A DNA stretch of 64,000 nucleotides from Pseudomonas sp. MYb327 (GCF_040438925.1 NZ_CP159258.1:186001-250000), one strand, 5' to 3'. Counted from the stretch's first letter, positions 43,887 to 53,524 are shown. The notes: a model not told the origin generated them from the sequence alone. Numbers and translations: made by a program.

Positions 43887-45206
43887 TTAGTCCGTGACGA
43901 TCCGCGAATGCTTGCGGGTGTCTTTCATGGTGATGTACACCAGCAACGACACGGCAATGCACGCGGTGACATACCAGTAGTAACCGGTTTCCATGCCGAT
44001 GCTCTTGAACCACAGCGCGATGTATTCAGCGGTGCCGCCGAAGATCGATACGGTCAGTGCGTACGGCAGGCCAACGCCCAAGGCGCGGATTTCGGTTGGG
44101 AACAGTTCGGCTTTTACCACGGCGTTGATCGAGGTGTAGCCGCTGACGATGATCAGCGCCGCCATGATCAGGAAGAACGCGCCCCACCAGGTGGTGATGG
44201 TGTGCAGGGTGGTGAGGATCGGCACGGTGAACAGCGTCCCCAGAACACCGAAGGCAATCAGGATCGGCCGGCGACCGATTTTATCCGAGAGCCCGCCGAT
44301 GATCGGTTGCAGGCACATGAACAGGAACAGCGTGGCGGCGGAAATGGTGGTGGAATCGGAAATGCTCATGCCGACGGTGTTCACCAGGTATTTCTGCATG
44401 TACGTGGTGTAGGTGTAGAACGCCAGCGTACCGCCCATGGTCAGGCCAACCACGGTCATCAGTTCCTTGGGATGACGCATCAAGGTGCGCATCGCGCTTT
44501 CCTTGGCCTTTTCCTTCTTGGTGAACGACTCGGTTTCTTCCATGCCGCGGCGCAGGTACAACGCGACCACGGCACACAGCGCACCGATGGCGAATGGAAT
44601 GCGCCAGCCCCAGGCGTACAACTCTTCGGTGGTCAGCAGGTTCTGCAGGACGATCAGCACGCCCAGCGCTATGAGCTGGCCGGAAATCAGGGTCACGTAC
44701 TGGAAGCTGGAGAAGAAGCCACGGCGCTCCTTGGTGGCCATCTCGCTGAGGTAAGTGGCGGAGGTGCCGTATTCGCCGCCGACCGACAGGCCTTGCAGCA
44801 AGCGGGCGAAGACCAGCAGGATCGGCGCGCCGATGCCGATGGTTTCGTAGCTTGGGCTCAGGGCAATCAGCAGCGAGCCGAAGCACATCAGGTATACCGA
44901 GGCCATCAGGGCTTTTTTACGTCCGACTTTGTCGGCGTACAGGCCCATCAGCCAGCCCCCGATCGGACGCATCAAGAAGCCCACGGCGAAGATTGCAGCG
45001 GTGTTCAGCAGTTGTGCGGTGGTGTCGCCCTTGGGGAAAAATGTCTTGGCGAAGTAGAGGGAGAAAGCGGCGTAGACGTACCAGTCATACCACTCGACCA
45101 TGTTGCCAACGGAACCGCTGAAGATCGATTTGATGCGGCTGGAGGTGGTGCGTACTTTTGTCGGCGAGGCAACCGACCCACGGGGCAGGGTATTGGAGTT
45201 ATCCAT
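43887..45206 (-). CDS. MFS metabolite:H+ symporter, probable alpha-ketoglutarate/dicarboxylate transporter
   Basis: A 439-residue, 12-helix inner-membrane importer of the MHS family (KgtP, PcaT, ShiA relatives). It has IFSGSVGNMVEWYDWYVYAAFSLYFAKTFFP, GGWLMGLYADKVGRKKALMAS and ARLLQGLSVGGEYGTSATYLSE, all MHS signatures. It closely resembles, from memory, P. aeruginosa PA5530, the alpha-ketoglutarate transporter controlled by MifS/MifR. The start codon follows AAGGA. A sigma-54 promoter with two upstream inverted repeats lies before it, and the matching regulator genes are next. Confidence 0.88.
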   Translation of the reverse strand: MDNSNTLPRGSVASPTKVRTTSSRIKSIFSGSVGNMVEWYDWYVYAAFSLYFAKTFFPKGDTTAQLLNTAAIFAVGFLMRPIGGWLMGLYADKVGRKKALMASVYLMCFGSLLIALSPSYETIGIGAPILLVFARLLQGLSVGGEYGTSATYLSEMATKERRGFFSSFQYVTLISGQLIALGVLIVLQNLLTTEELYAWGWRIPFAIGALCAVVALYLRRGMEETESFTKKEKAKESAMRTLMRHPKELMTVVGLTMGGTLAFYTYTTYMQKYLVNTVGMSISDSTTISAATLFLFMCLQPIIGGLSDKIGRRPILIAFGVLGTLFTVPILTTLHTITTWWGAFFLIMAALIIVSGYTSINAVVKAELFPTEIRALGVGLPYALTVSIFGGTAEYIALWFKSIGMETGYYWYVTACIAVSLLVYITMKDTRKHSRIVTD

Positions 45207-45269
45207 TGAAGGATCCTTCGTTTAATTATTTTTTGTGGAGCGCGCGTTAGCGCAGCCTGCGGGGGCTAT

Positions 45270-45285
45270 AGCAGGAGGTGTGCCA
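45270..45285 (-). promoter_or_regulatory. Sigma-54 (-24/-12) promoter of the MHS transporter gene
   Basis: Read on the minus strand: TGGCACACCTCCTGCT, matching TGGCAC-N5-(Y)TGC(W) with correct GG-GC spacing. It lies 63 bases before the transporter ATG. A sigma-54-dependent activator gene is immediately upstream, which strengthens the call. Confidence 0.85.
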
Positions 45286-45328
45286 ACGGGGAGAGGGCCG
45301 GATTAGAAGGGGGAGGGAGAAAACATGA

Positions 45329-45340
45329 GCGGAAATCCGC
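45329..45340 (-). promoter_or_regulatory. Candidate activator-binding site, proximal
   Basis: GCGGAAATCCGC is an inverted repeat (GCGGA/TCCGC) about 76 bases before the predicted transcription start. With the copy centred 33 bp further upstream it forms a helically phased pair typical of NtrC-type activator sites. Confidence 0.5.
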
Positions 45341-45361
45341 TTATTGCGTGCTGGGTTTCAG

Positions 45362-45373
45362 GCGGATTTTCGC
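45362..45373 (-). promoter_or_regulatory. Candidate activator-binding site, distal
   Basis: GCGGATTTTCGC matches the proximal site at nine or ten of twelve positions and is imperfectly palindromic. It lies about 109 bases before the predicted start, 33 bp from the proximal site. Confidence 0.45.
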
Positions 45374-45388
45374 GCACGACCCGTAACC

Positions 45389-45475
45389 TGTAGGAGCTGG
45401 CTTGCCAGCGATCCAAGCAGCGCGGTGTCTCTGGTAGACCGCGTTATCGTTCATCGCTGGCAAGCCAGCTCCTAC
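45389..45475. repeat. BIME: two inverted REP copies with inner repeat
   Basis: Direct copy at 45389-45412 and inverse copy at 45453-45475. The spacer has a further inverted repeat, GCGGTGTCT / AGACCGC. It lies just after the regulator stop, next to the promoter region of the transporter. Confidence 0.88.
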
Positions 45476-45478
45476 GGG

Positions 45479-46804
45479 TCAGACGAACATTTCGCGCGTC
45501 AGTCCATGCCGCTGCATCTTCTCATTGAACGTCCGACGCGGCAGTTGCAGTTCTTCGAGCACCGCTTTCACATCTCCTTTGTGCCGGGTCAACGCTGCGC
45601 GCAGGCATTGCGCTTCAAACGCTTCCTGCTGCGCCGCCAGCGATTGACCGGGTTCCACGCCCAGCGGTTCCGGCTCGCCCAGCCCCAGCACCTGGCGCTC
45701 GGCAACGTTCGCCAATTCGCGCACATTGCCCGGCCAGTCGTGACTCAGCAGATGACTTAATTGCGCACCACTTAACGGTGGGAAGCTGCGACCCAGACGT
45801 TCGGCGGCACTGCGGGCAAACGCCTCGAACAATAACGGGATGTCTTCGCGGCGCTCGCGTAACGGTGGCAGACGCAGCTCGGCGACGTTCAACCGATACG
45901 CCAGGTCCTCGCGAAAACGCCCGGCCCGCGCTTCGTCGAGCAGGTCCGGTTTGGTCGCGGCGATGATGCGCAAGTCCACGCGAATGCTTTGGTTCGAACC
46001 CAGGCGCTCAAGCTTCTGCTCCTGTAACACCCGCAGCAGTTTCACCTGCTGCGCCAGCGGCATGCTTTCGATTTCATCGAGGAACAGTGTGCCGCCATCA
46101 GCGTATTCGAGCTTGCCAATACGCTTGCCCTGCGCACCGGTGAAAGCGCCGCTCTCGTGGCCGAACAACTCGGCTTCAAACAGTTGCTCCGGGATCGCCG
46201 CGCAGTTCAGCGCGACGAAGGGTTTGTCGGCCCGAGGCCCGAAGTCGTGCAGGCAACGCGCAACCAGCTCCTTGCCACTGCCGGTCTCGCCTCGGATCAG
46301 CACGTTGACGGGCAACGCCGCCAGGTCCAGGACCTGGCGGCGCAAGGTCTGCAAGCCGCGAGACACGCCCAGCAAGGTCGCATCCAGTTTGGCGCGGTTG
46401 TCTGCCTGTTCGTGCAAGGCGCGGTTTTCCAGCACCAGTCGGCGCTTTTCTAGCGCCCGTCGCAAGCTGCCGAGCAAGGTTTCGGGGCTGAACGGTTTTT
46501 CCAGGAAGTCGTAGGCACCATCGCGCATGGCGTCCACGGCCATGGGCACGTCCCCATGGCCGGTCAACAGGATCACCGGCAGGTCGGCGTCGCGGCGCTG
46601 TACCTCGGCCAGCAGTTCCAGACCGGTCATGCCGGGCATGCGCACATCGCTGAGAATCACCCCCGCATAATGATTCGGCAGTTGCGCCAGGCACTCATCG
46701 GCCCGGCTGAATAACCGCACCTCGAAACCCGACAGGCTCAACCATTGTTCGACGGCGCTGCGAATGCTGCTTTCGTCGTCGACCACCATCACGGAATTCA
46801 GCAT
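45479..46804 (-). CDS. Sigma-54-dependent response regulator, DctD/MifR-like
   Basis: A 441-residue NtrC-family activator: receiver domain with phospho-acceptor Asp (ILSDVRMPG), AAA+ domain (Walker A RGETGSGKELVARCLH, the GAFTGA loop in ESGAFTGAQGKRIG contacting sigma-54, Walker B GGTLFLDEIE) and a C-terminal Fis-type helix-turn-helix (DVKAVLEELQLPRRTFNEKMQRHGL). It overlaps the kinase gene by 7 bases. Given the adjacent transporter and its sigma-54 promoter, it probably activates dicarboxylate uptake; P. aeruginosa MifR is the closest match recalled. Confidence 0.9.
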   Translation of the reverse strand: MLNSVMVVDDESSIRSAVEQWLSLSGFEVRLFSRADECLAQLPNHYAGVILSDVRMPGMTGLELLAEVQRRDADLPVILLTGHGDVPMAVDAMRDGAYDFLEKPFSPETLLGSLRRALEKRRLVLENRALHEQADNRAKLDATLLGVSRGLQTLRRQVLDLAALPVNVLIRGETGSGKELVARCLHDFGPRADKPFVALNCAAIPEQLFEAELFGHESGAFTGAQGKRIGKLEYADGGTLFLDEIESMPLAQQVKLLRVLQEQKLERLGSNQSIRVDLRIIAATKPDLLDEARAGRFREDLAYRLNVAELRLPPLRERREDIPLLFEAFARSAAERLGRSFPPLSGAQLSHLLSHDWPGNVRELANVAERQVLGLGEPEPLGVEPGQSLAAQQEAFEAQCLRAALTRHKGDVKAVLEELQLPRRTFNEKMQRHGLTREMFV

Positions 46805-48564
46805 GAGCCATTGGCCTCCAGGTCGATAGGCAGGGTCAGGGAGAAAATCGCGCCGTTGTCGTGATTATCGGCTGTCAGGCGCCCACCCGATTCGTGAACG
46901 ATAGCGAAAGAAACAGCCAGTCCGATGCCCAGTCCATCGCCCACCGGTTTGGTGGTGAAAAATGGATCGAACACCTTGGAAAGGTTTTCCTCGGCAATGC
47001 CGTCGCCGTTATCGATGACGCTCAAGCGCCACAATTGTTCTTCGGCTTCGAGGCGGATTTCCAGGCGTTTGCAGGGTTTTTCCTGCATTGCATCCAGAGC
47101 GTTGCGCAGCAGGTTGATCAACACCTGTTCCAGGCGAATCGCATCGCCACGCACCCACGCCGGACGTGTCAGGTGCAAGACCGTGCTGACTTGTTCGTCG
47201 CGCAATCGGGTGTCGAGCAGTTGCAGCGCTTGGTCCACCACCGACGCCAGGTCCAGGCGTTCGCGCAGGCCACTGGGGCTTTTGCGGGCAAAGGTTTTCA
47301 GGTGACCGGTAAGGGCAGCCATGCGCGTCAGCATCTCGTCCACCGGTTTGAGCGCCTTGTAGGCGTCATCGACCCGGCCGTGATCGAGCAGCAGGCGCAA
47401 GGTCGCCAGCTGCATGCGCTGGGCGGTCAAGGGTTGGTTGATCTCATGGGCCAACGCCGCGGACATCTGCCCGAGGGCCGCGAGTTTGGCCGATTGCACC
47501 AGGCCTTCCTGGGCGGTGCGCAGATCACGGGTGCGTTCTTCCACCAGTTGTTCGAGCTCTTCGCGACTGCGCTGGCGCAATTTGGCCAGGCGCCAGCGTT
47601 GCGTAAGAAACAGCAGCAGAAACACTAACGTCAGCCACAAACCGGCGGCGGCCAGTGCGGCGTTGCGGCTGTCTTCGAAGGCAACGTGTGGACGGCGCAG
47701 CAGGTGCAACGTCCAGCCTTCGGCGTTCAGTGGCAGGGATTCCCAAAGGTAATCCGCTTTGCCGTCCGGACCCTCGACCCGTGCCAGTTCACTGTTTTCG
47801 TCGAAGCGCCGCAGGGACTGATAATCAAGCAGCGTCAGCGGTTGTTTGTCGTATTGGCGAGTGGCCTTGAGTTCGGAGTGATCGCTGTCAGTCAGCGGTT
47901 TCAGTAGGCGATAGCGCCAGCCGGGCTGGTTGGCGATGAAGATGATCCCGCGCGCGTCGCTGACCAACAGCGTGTCGTTACCCTGGCTCCATTCGCGCTC
48001 CAGCTCCGGAAACTCCAGCTTCACCACCATCGCGCCGAGAAACTGCCCGTCGTCATTGGTGACGGCGCTGGACAGGAAATAACCCGGAATCCCGCTGGTC
48101 ACCCCCACGGCATAAAAACGCCCGGTGCCCTGGGTGCGTGTCTGGCTGAAGTAGGGGCGGAAACCATAGTTGTGCCCGACGTAGCTGCTGGGCAATCGCC
48201 AGTTGCTCGCTGCCACGGCGAGACCGGTACGGTCGAGCAATTCCAGCGTCGAGGACTCGGCGGCGCCGTTGATCTGTTCCAGTTTTCGGTTCAGCAATTG
48301 CTGTTGCCCGGCACTCACCGGGCCCTTGAGCGCGTCGCGTAATTGCGGGTCCAGCGCCAGCACCGAGGGCAAGGCGCGGTAGCGTTCAATCAGGGTATGC
48401 AGAGACGTGGCGTACAACGCCAATTGCTGATTGGCGCGGGCCGCGTCTTCGACAATGGACTGACGCACGGTGTGACGCATGGCCAGGGTGGCTGCGAGAG
48501 CGGCGCCGGCGATGATCAACAGGGTATAGAGCGCCAGGCGCAGGGAGCGGGAAGTGGGCAACAT
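46798..48564 (-). CDS. Sensor histidine kinase, DctB/MifS-like
   Basis: A 588-residue inner-membrane kinase. Membrane segment about 9-28, a large periplasmic double-Cache-like sensor (with LELLDRTGLAVAASNW and FYAVGVTSGIPGYFLSSAV), membrane segment near 292-310, a coiled-coil linker, HisKA with His in ALAHEINQPLTAQRMQL, and an ATPase domain (NLLRNALDAM, VIDNGDGI, GLGIGLAVS). This is the DctB architecture. The ATG at 48564 (MLPTSRSL) was chosen. It pairs with the regulator whose gene it overlaps. Confidence 0.9.
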   Translation of the reverse strand: MLPTSRSLRLALYTLLIIAGAALAATLAMRHTVRQSIVEDAARANQQLALYATSLHTLIERYRALPSVLALDPQLRDALKGPVSAGQQQLLNRKLEQINGAAESSTLELLDRTGLAVAASNWRLPSSYVGHNYGFRPYFSQTRTQGTGRFYAVGVTSGIPGYFLSSAVTNDDGQFLGAMVVKLEFPELEREWSQGNDTLLVSDARGIIFIANQPGWRYRLLKPLTDSDHSELKATRQYDKQPLTLLDYQSLRRFDENSELARVEGPDGKADYLWESLPLNAEGWTLHLLRRPHVAFEDSRNAALAAAGLWLTLVFLLLFLTQRWRLAKLRQRSREELEQLVEERTRDLRTAQEGLVQSAKLAALGQMSAALAHEINQPLTAQRMQLATLRLLLDHGRVDDAYKALKPVDEMLTRMAALTGHLKTFARKSPSGLRERLDLASVVDQALQLLDTRLRDEQVSTVLHLTRPAWVRGDAIRLEQVLINLLRNALDAMQEKPCKRLEIRLEAEEQLWRLSVIDNGDGIAEENLSKVFDPFFTTKPVGDGLGIGLAVSFAIVHESGGRLTADNHDNGAIFSLTLPIDLEANGSC

Positions 48565-48748
48565 GCGGGTGCAGACAGTCAGAAAGTCGGGCGGGCACCT
48601 TAGCATGGCGGGCCCGCCTGAAGAGACGTGACTTTACTGACGGTGCCAATAACCACCCGGCGCGGTCAGACCGTTGTGCCGTCGCCCGCGACCCGAAGCG
48701 GCTCGTCGATCTCCCTGGGCCATGACGTGCGCAAATAAATGCCCGGTT

Positions 48749-51700
48749 TCAATGGAGGGTCCAGTCAACACGGCGTTTTTCGGCCGGTGGCGGATCGAAC
48801 AAGTCGTTTTCATCGAAGGCAATGCTGTACCAGGTGCGATAGCGCTGTTCCCGACGCAATGGCTTGAGTTCGGCGTTTTCCCCCTGGGCCATTTTTTTCG
48901 CCAGCACGGTATGCGTCGGGCGGCCGGCGGCATCGTAGAACTGTTGATCGTGGTAGCCGGATTCACGTATCGCCGCATCATTGATGTAGCGATAGGCGCT
49001 GGCGAAGTACGGTCGGTAGATCCGCACGGTTTCGCCCTTGTTGTTGTATTCGACCCGTTCGCTGACCCGCCAGCGTCGTGCGGCTTGTGCTTCCTTGGGG
49101 CGGCCGTTTTCGTCGAGGTCCAGTTCTCCTCTGTCGTTCACCACCCAGGCCATGCCGGGCTCGACTTCCTGCTTGGCTTGCAGGGAGCGACCGAACCCGT
49201 CCCAGCAAGCGATGGCTGCGCGGATTTGCAACTCAGGGTCGCCAGGGTAGCGATCGGCTTGCAAGGCCACGACGTGCAGTGGTTCCCGGTGAGCCTCGTC
49301 GACGTATTTTTGCAGTTGTTTCTCGTTATCTGACGGCGCTTGCAAGTTCTCAAGGTGCCGGCGGGCCCGGGCACAAATAAAACCACCGGGCATTACAAAC
49401 CCTTCGGCACGCGCCCAGTTCAGCCACTCCTCGGTCGGTGGCTCGCTGCGGGAAACTTCACCCATCCAGCTGAAGGGCGCGGAAAACGTGGCCGTGGCGA
49501 AATTGCCAATGGCTTTGTTCTTGTCGGCGATGGCGCTGGCAGGGCTGCGGTCTTGCGGTGGTTCGTAGCCGCTGAGTGGATCGAACCCCACTTCGACGCC
49601 CAGTTCCGTGCCGTAGAAACTGGTCACCAGCACCTCGCCGAATGCGTTGTAGCAAGCTTCCTGAATATTGCGGTTGGGGTCTTCAATGGCCGCCGGCAGG
49701 AACGAGCGGTAGTCAGTGCCGAGGATGGTCGTGGTGCAGCCATCCGGCAGCGTGACGGCTGTCGTCAGGCACCAGTGTTTGTCATAGGCGACGGTGGTGA
49801 TGCCATGGCTCTTGGTTTGCTGGAATTTTTCGACGTTATAGAAGCCCGCGAGCCCGTGGTAGGTGGGGAAGCTTTTGCGTACCGACCACAGGTAGTTTTT
49901 TGCATCGCTTGGGTCCGTTGGTTCGCCTGCTTTTGCATCGGGCAAGAACCAATCCATGATGTGATAGCCCACCTCGGGTGACAGGAGTTTCTCCTTGAGG
50001 TTGAACGGCATGTCGCCATTTTCGTCCTTGAGCTTGTCGTAAGCGCTCAGGGCGGTGGCATCCAGCTCAGCGGTTTCCTGGTAGTCGGGCAGGGCTTCGA
50101 AGATCAAGGCGTCCGGGTCCAGTAATTGGCCATCGGCCGGGTTTTGATAACGCTGCAACGACAGGCCGGTCATCACCGCTTTGGCCGCCCAAGGGCCAGT
50201 GTCTTTCGCCCATTCAAGAAATTTTTCGTAGTTGATGTCGGCAGGCCTGAGCTCATCTTTTTCCAGCACCATCGCATTTCCGCGCTGCCGATAAGGCAGG
50301 CCCAGACGCCAGCCGTCGACCTTTTCCAGATGACGGACCTCGGCCTTGCCCTGGTTCAGGTACCAGCACTGCTGGGCTGAATCGTGAGCATCCAGCCACC
50401 AGCGGTTTTCGTAGTCATTGTCGTCCTCGGGCTCGCCTACGGTGAAGGGCGGGGTGTCTTTGTCGGTTTTGCGCCGGGCGTAGTGCACGACAAATCCATG
50501 GATCAGGCTGCCGAATTTATCCCACTCCAGGTTGATCGTGTGCTGGACCAGCGGGTCGTCGGCCAGTTGTGGCTCGTACTGGTAGGCGATGCTTTCCAGG
50601 GGCAGAACCTGCAGGACGGCATAGGGTTGATGCTCTCCCTTGGGCCTGAGTTCGCGAAGCAGAAAGCGGTTTTGCGCGACGCTGTAGGGAATCGCGGTGG
50701 CGGGATCATCGTCGGCGGCATACACCTCGGAACGCAGCACCGAGCCACTGAGGGCGCGAGCCATTTCCTGCGCCAGTTGCTCATCGGGAACCACCGCACG
50801 ACCCGCCGCATCGTTGAGGTGGTATTCGTGCAACACGGTGTTACCCAGGCGCACGGCCAGCGGGTCGTGGCTGACGTAATCGTCATAACCCATGTCCACC
50901 GCTTTGCCGGTGTGGAACGTGGTGATGCTGAGGATCGGCGCGGTGAATCCCGCGCTTGAACGTTCGGCAGTGCTGGCCTCGGTGTCTCGTTGCCACAGTT
51001 CCTCGAAGCCGCGAAATTCACGTTCGACGCTGTCGTAATAGCCTTTGCGATAGGAAAAAAGCTGGGTCAGGCGATTGCCAGTGATTTCATCGAGCTGGGT
51101 CTGCTCGCTGACCAGATGCATGGCAAACGGCAGATGCGAAACCGGGGCTTTATCCGCCGCGATCAGCTCGGCTTTTTCATCCAGCCATTCCTGGGCTGAA
51201 CTGCGATAGCTCACGCCCGTAACCGTGCCCATGTTGTTGTGGGTGGCGTTGACCAGGTAAGGCTTGGCGCTGACGAAATCGTAGCGCCAGTGCCGGGGCT
51301 GCATGTGAGGTACGGTCAGGACCAGGCTGGAACAGCCCAGTCCTTGCAGGTCGGCGATGCTGACCTGACAGAGCCGGTCGTAGCGCACGCCTTCGGGCCA
51401 TGGCATGTCGACGGACGTCTGATCGAAGCCTTCGCCACCACGGTTCATGAACACCCGAAAACAATCGGACGCCAGGTAAATCAGGTCGACGGCGCCGGAA
51501 CCGTCCAGATCCGCCAGGCGCACCCGCGAGGCGTCGAACGCGGCATATTCGAAAGGCAGGGCGCAAAGCACGAAGCCCTTGCCGAATTTTCCATGACCCA
51601 GGTTCGGCCAGCATTTGACTTCGTTGTGGCGGATGCGGATCAGGTGTTGCGCTCCGCTACCCAGCGGATCACTGAAGGCCACCAGTTCGGTCTGGGCGTT

Positions 51701-53374
51701 GCCCAGTAACGGCAATGCATCCTCATCGTGGTCAACGTTGGTGCCGTTGGCGAAGCCGGCTTCACGGTGATTGGCGTACAACCGCACACTGCGGGGACCG
51801 ATCAGGGCCAGGTCGTTCAGGCCTCCGCCCACCAGATCGGCCATTTGTGCGCCGGGATGAAAAAACTCCGTGGGAAATGCATCGTACGCCACGAAGTTCG
51901 ACCAGGAACGGTCGGGATTGAGGGTGAAGAAACCGCTCATGCCGGGTCGGGCGATCACCCAGTCGAGTTTGCCGTCGCCGGTCAGGTCACTGAGCGACTG
52001 GCGAATTGGTTTGTTGCTGTCGGCCACGGGAATGCCGGGCAATCGCGCCCAGTCGCCGTAACTTACATCGTTGCCGCCACTGTCTGCGCGCAGTGGTTCG
52101 CGGTAGTACCACGCCTTGTCAATGCTGAACAGGACGCCGGGCATCCCCTCGCCATACAAATCCACCAGTTGGTAGCGCTGGCCGTCGTTGAGACCGGGCA
52201 TCCTTTCGAACTCGCTCCAGCCCGGGCGTTTGGCGTCCTGCTCGAAAGCGTTGTAGAAAAACTCCATCGGCGGACGACTTTCCATCTGGCCCCGATTGTC
52301 GTACGCCTGGATGTGCGCGGCAGTCAGATGGTTGTAGCCCAGCGGACTCTGGCGGTGTTCGAGCAGCAGGCGCTGGACCAGCACCGGGTCGTCGCCCAGT
52401 TCTTCGGCGAACTGATGGAACATCAGGACCTGGCGGCACAGGCGGCGGTTGCCCAGTTCGAAGCCGTAGGCGTAGTTCCAGAATGGATCGGTGCGTTCGT
52501 GCCATTCATTTGTGGGCAGGTAAGGCGGAACCTGCTCCAGGTCGATGCTGCGTTCGCCGTAGTCGAACACTAAGTGGAAATGCCACTGCACGTCTTTCCA
52601 GCCATTGGCGCTCCATGAGTACAAATCGGGCGACGCCTGTGCATTGCCGTAAAGCACTTTGTGCAGATAGCGTTGGGCGCGGAAGTCGCGAAACTGCGGG
52701 GCAACCGGCTCGTCGGTTTCAGCCTTGTACTCGTACACCACATGTTCACCGCGCAGGTTCAGGCTTTCATCGATCAGCCACACACCGACATGGCTTTTGT
52801 CTTGCGGATCGGCCCGGCGCGAAGCCTCGATTTTGCCGTAGCAATGCAGGCTGCCGTCCGCACCGTGGATCAGCCAGAAACCGGCCGGGTTGTCCGCATC
52901 GGCAAGCTTTGTCCAGTGCTCGATCAAATCAAAAGAACCTTCGACCCTTGGCCAGTAACGCACCACCTGGTGGTTGCCGAGGTTTTTCACGGCGTTGTAC
53001 TCGGATACCTGTCTGGAAATGACCTTGCCGTCGTCACTCCTCTCGGGCATCCACACCTCACCGCCAGGGCCGACCACCTGATCGCTGCCGTCGTACTTCG
53101 GCACGCCCTTGGTGGTGCGCAGGGTGATGGCGTTGGTGGTCAGCCGCCAGCCGATGCCGAACGGGCTGTTGCCGACGTCGCTGCTGTAACCCAGGCCCAG
53201 CGCCGGCACCATGTCACGATTGGGTGCCTTGCTGATTGGCAGGGGCAATTCCAGCGACGCTGCACCGGTGGTGCCGACACCGCCCCAGCCCTTGCCGATG
53301 CTTTGGATCGCGCCGCCACCCTTGGGCAGGGAGGGTGCGTTGATTTCGAGAGTGCCCTGTTGATCTGTGGCCAT
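48749..53374 (-). CDS. Tc toxin B subunit (TcB; TcaC/TcdB-like, SpvB domain)
   Basis: A complete 1541-residue protein of the TcB family, the cocoon-forming part of ABC-type Tc toxins. The N-terminal SpvB domain (LPKGGGAIQSIGKGWGGVGTTGAASLELPLPIS and NSPFGIGWRL) is followed by the FG-GAP/VCBS-like propeller repeats (about residues 370-690; for example VDLYGEGMPGVLFS, SDLTGDGKLDWVIA, ADLDGSGAVDLIYLA) and then the TcdB middle and C-terminal regions (SYRSSAQEWLDEK, GYYDSVEREFRGFEEL). Normal length for TcB (about 1480). No TcC partner follows: 184 bases later a kinase gene starts. Preceded by a lux-box-like palindrome. Gene order with TcA is split across core genes. A role in insect toxicity or other eukaryotic targeting is inferred from the family. 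Confidence 0.9.
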   Translation of the reverse strand: MATDQQGTLEINAPSLPKGGGAIQSIGKGWGGVGTTGAASLELPLPISKAPNRDMVPALGLGYSSDVGNSPFGIGWRLTTNAITLRTTKGVPKYDGSDQVVGPGGEVWMPERSDDGKVISRQVSEYNAVKNLGNHQVVRYWPRVEGSFDLIEHWTKLADADNPAGFWLIHGADGSLHCYGKIEASRRADPQDKSHVGVWLIDESLNLRGEHVVYEYKAETDEPVAPQFRDFRAQRYLHKVLYGNAQASPDLYSWSANGWKDVQWHFHLVFDYGERSIDLEQVPPYLPTNEWHERTDPFWNYAYGFELGNRRLCRQVLMFHQFAEELGDDPVLVQRLLLEHRQSPLGYNHLTAAHIQAYDNRGQMESRPPMEFFYNAFEQDAKRPGWSEFERMPGLNDGQRYQLVDLYGEGMPGVLFSIDKAWYYREPLRADSGGNDVSYGDWARLPGIPVADSNKPIRQSLSDLTGDGKLDWVIARPGMSGFFTLNPDRSWSNFVAYDAFPTEFFHPGAQMADLVGGGLNDLALIGPRSVRLYANHREAGFANGTNVDHDEDALPLLGNAQTELVAFSDPLGSGAQHLIRIRHNEVKCWPNLGHGKFGKGFVLCALPFEYAAFDASRVRLADLDGSGAVDLIYLASDCFRVFMNRGGEGFDQTSVDMPWPEGVRYDRLCQVSIADLQGLGCSSLVLTVPHMQPRHWRYDFVSAKPYLVNATHNNMGTVTGVSYRSSAQEWLDEKAELIAADKAPVSHLPFAMHLVSEQTQLDEITGNRLTQLFSYRKGYYDSVEREFRGFEELWQRDTEASTAERSSAGFTAPILSITTFHTGKAVDMGYDDYVSHDPLAVRLGNTVLHEYHLNDAAGRAVVPDEQLAQEMARALSGSVLRSEVYAADDDPATAIPYSVAQNRFLLRELRPKGEHQPYAVLQVLPLESIAYQYEPQLADDPLVQHTINLEWDKFGSLIHGFVVHYARRKTDKDTPPFTVGEPEDDNDYENRWWLDAHDSAQQCWYLNQGKAEVRHLEKVDGWRLGLPYRQRGNAMVLEKDELRPADINYEKFLEWAKDTGPWAAKAVMTGLSLQRYQNPADGQLLDPDALIFEALPDYQETAELDATALSAYDKLKDENGDMPFNLKEKLLSPEVGYHIMDWFLPDAKAGEPTDPSDAKNYLWSVRKSFPTYHGLAGFYNVEKFQQTKSHGITTVAYDKHWCLTTAVTLPDGCTTTILGTDYRSFLPAAIEDPNRNIQEACYNAFGEVLVTSFYGTELGVEVGFDPLSGYEPPQDRSPASAIADKNKAIGNFATATFSAPFSWMGEVSRSEPPTEEWLNWARAEGFVMPGGFICARARRHLENLQAPSDNEKQLQKYVDEAHREPLHVVALQADRYPGDPELQIRAAIACWDGFGRSLQAKQEVEPGMAWVVNDRGELDLDENGRPKEAQAARRWRVSERVEYNNKGETVRIYRPYFASAYRYINDAAIRESGYHDQQFYDAAGRPTHTVLAKKMAQGENAELKPLRREQRYRTWYSIAFDENDLFDPPPAEKRRVDWTLH

Positions 53375-53440
53375 GTGGATGTCCGCCGTACAAGGAGTGC
53401 AACAAGTGCTTCCAAGTTATCAGTGGCAGCAATGGTTGTG

Positions 53441-53460
53441 ACCTGTCAGATCTGACAGGT
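53441..53460. promoter_or_regulatory. Perfect 20-bp lux-box-like palindrome before the TcB gene
   Basis: ACCTGTCAGATCTGACAGGT is a perfect palindrome of the CTG-N10-CAG form recognised by LuxR-family quorum regulators (compare the LasR site ACCTGCCAGTTCTGGCAGGT). It lies 66 bases before the TcB start. Close copies lie at 61206 and 61793 before the other two genes of the toxin locus. Confidence 0.8.
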
Positions 53461-53524
53461 CGGCCGTTTATCCTTAGAACAAATCGTGCATCGTGTTGAG
53501 CGATGATCACTTTTGATCAGGCAT

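Noticed and set aside
48634..48748. Possible coding remnant after the TcB stop (other frame ending GLTAPGGYWHRQ)
   Set aside because: It is short, has no start of its own and no TcC or RHS pattern; it could be decay of a former gene but cannot be supported.
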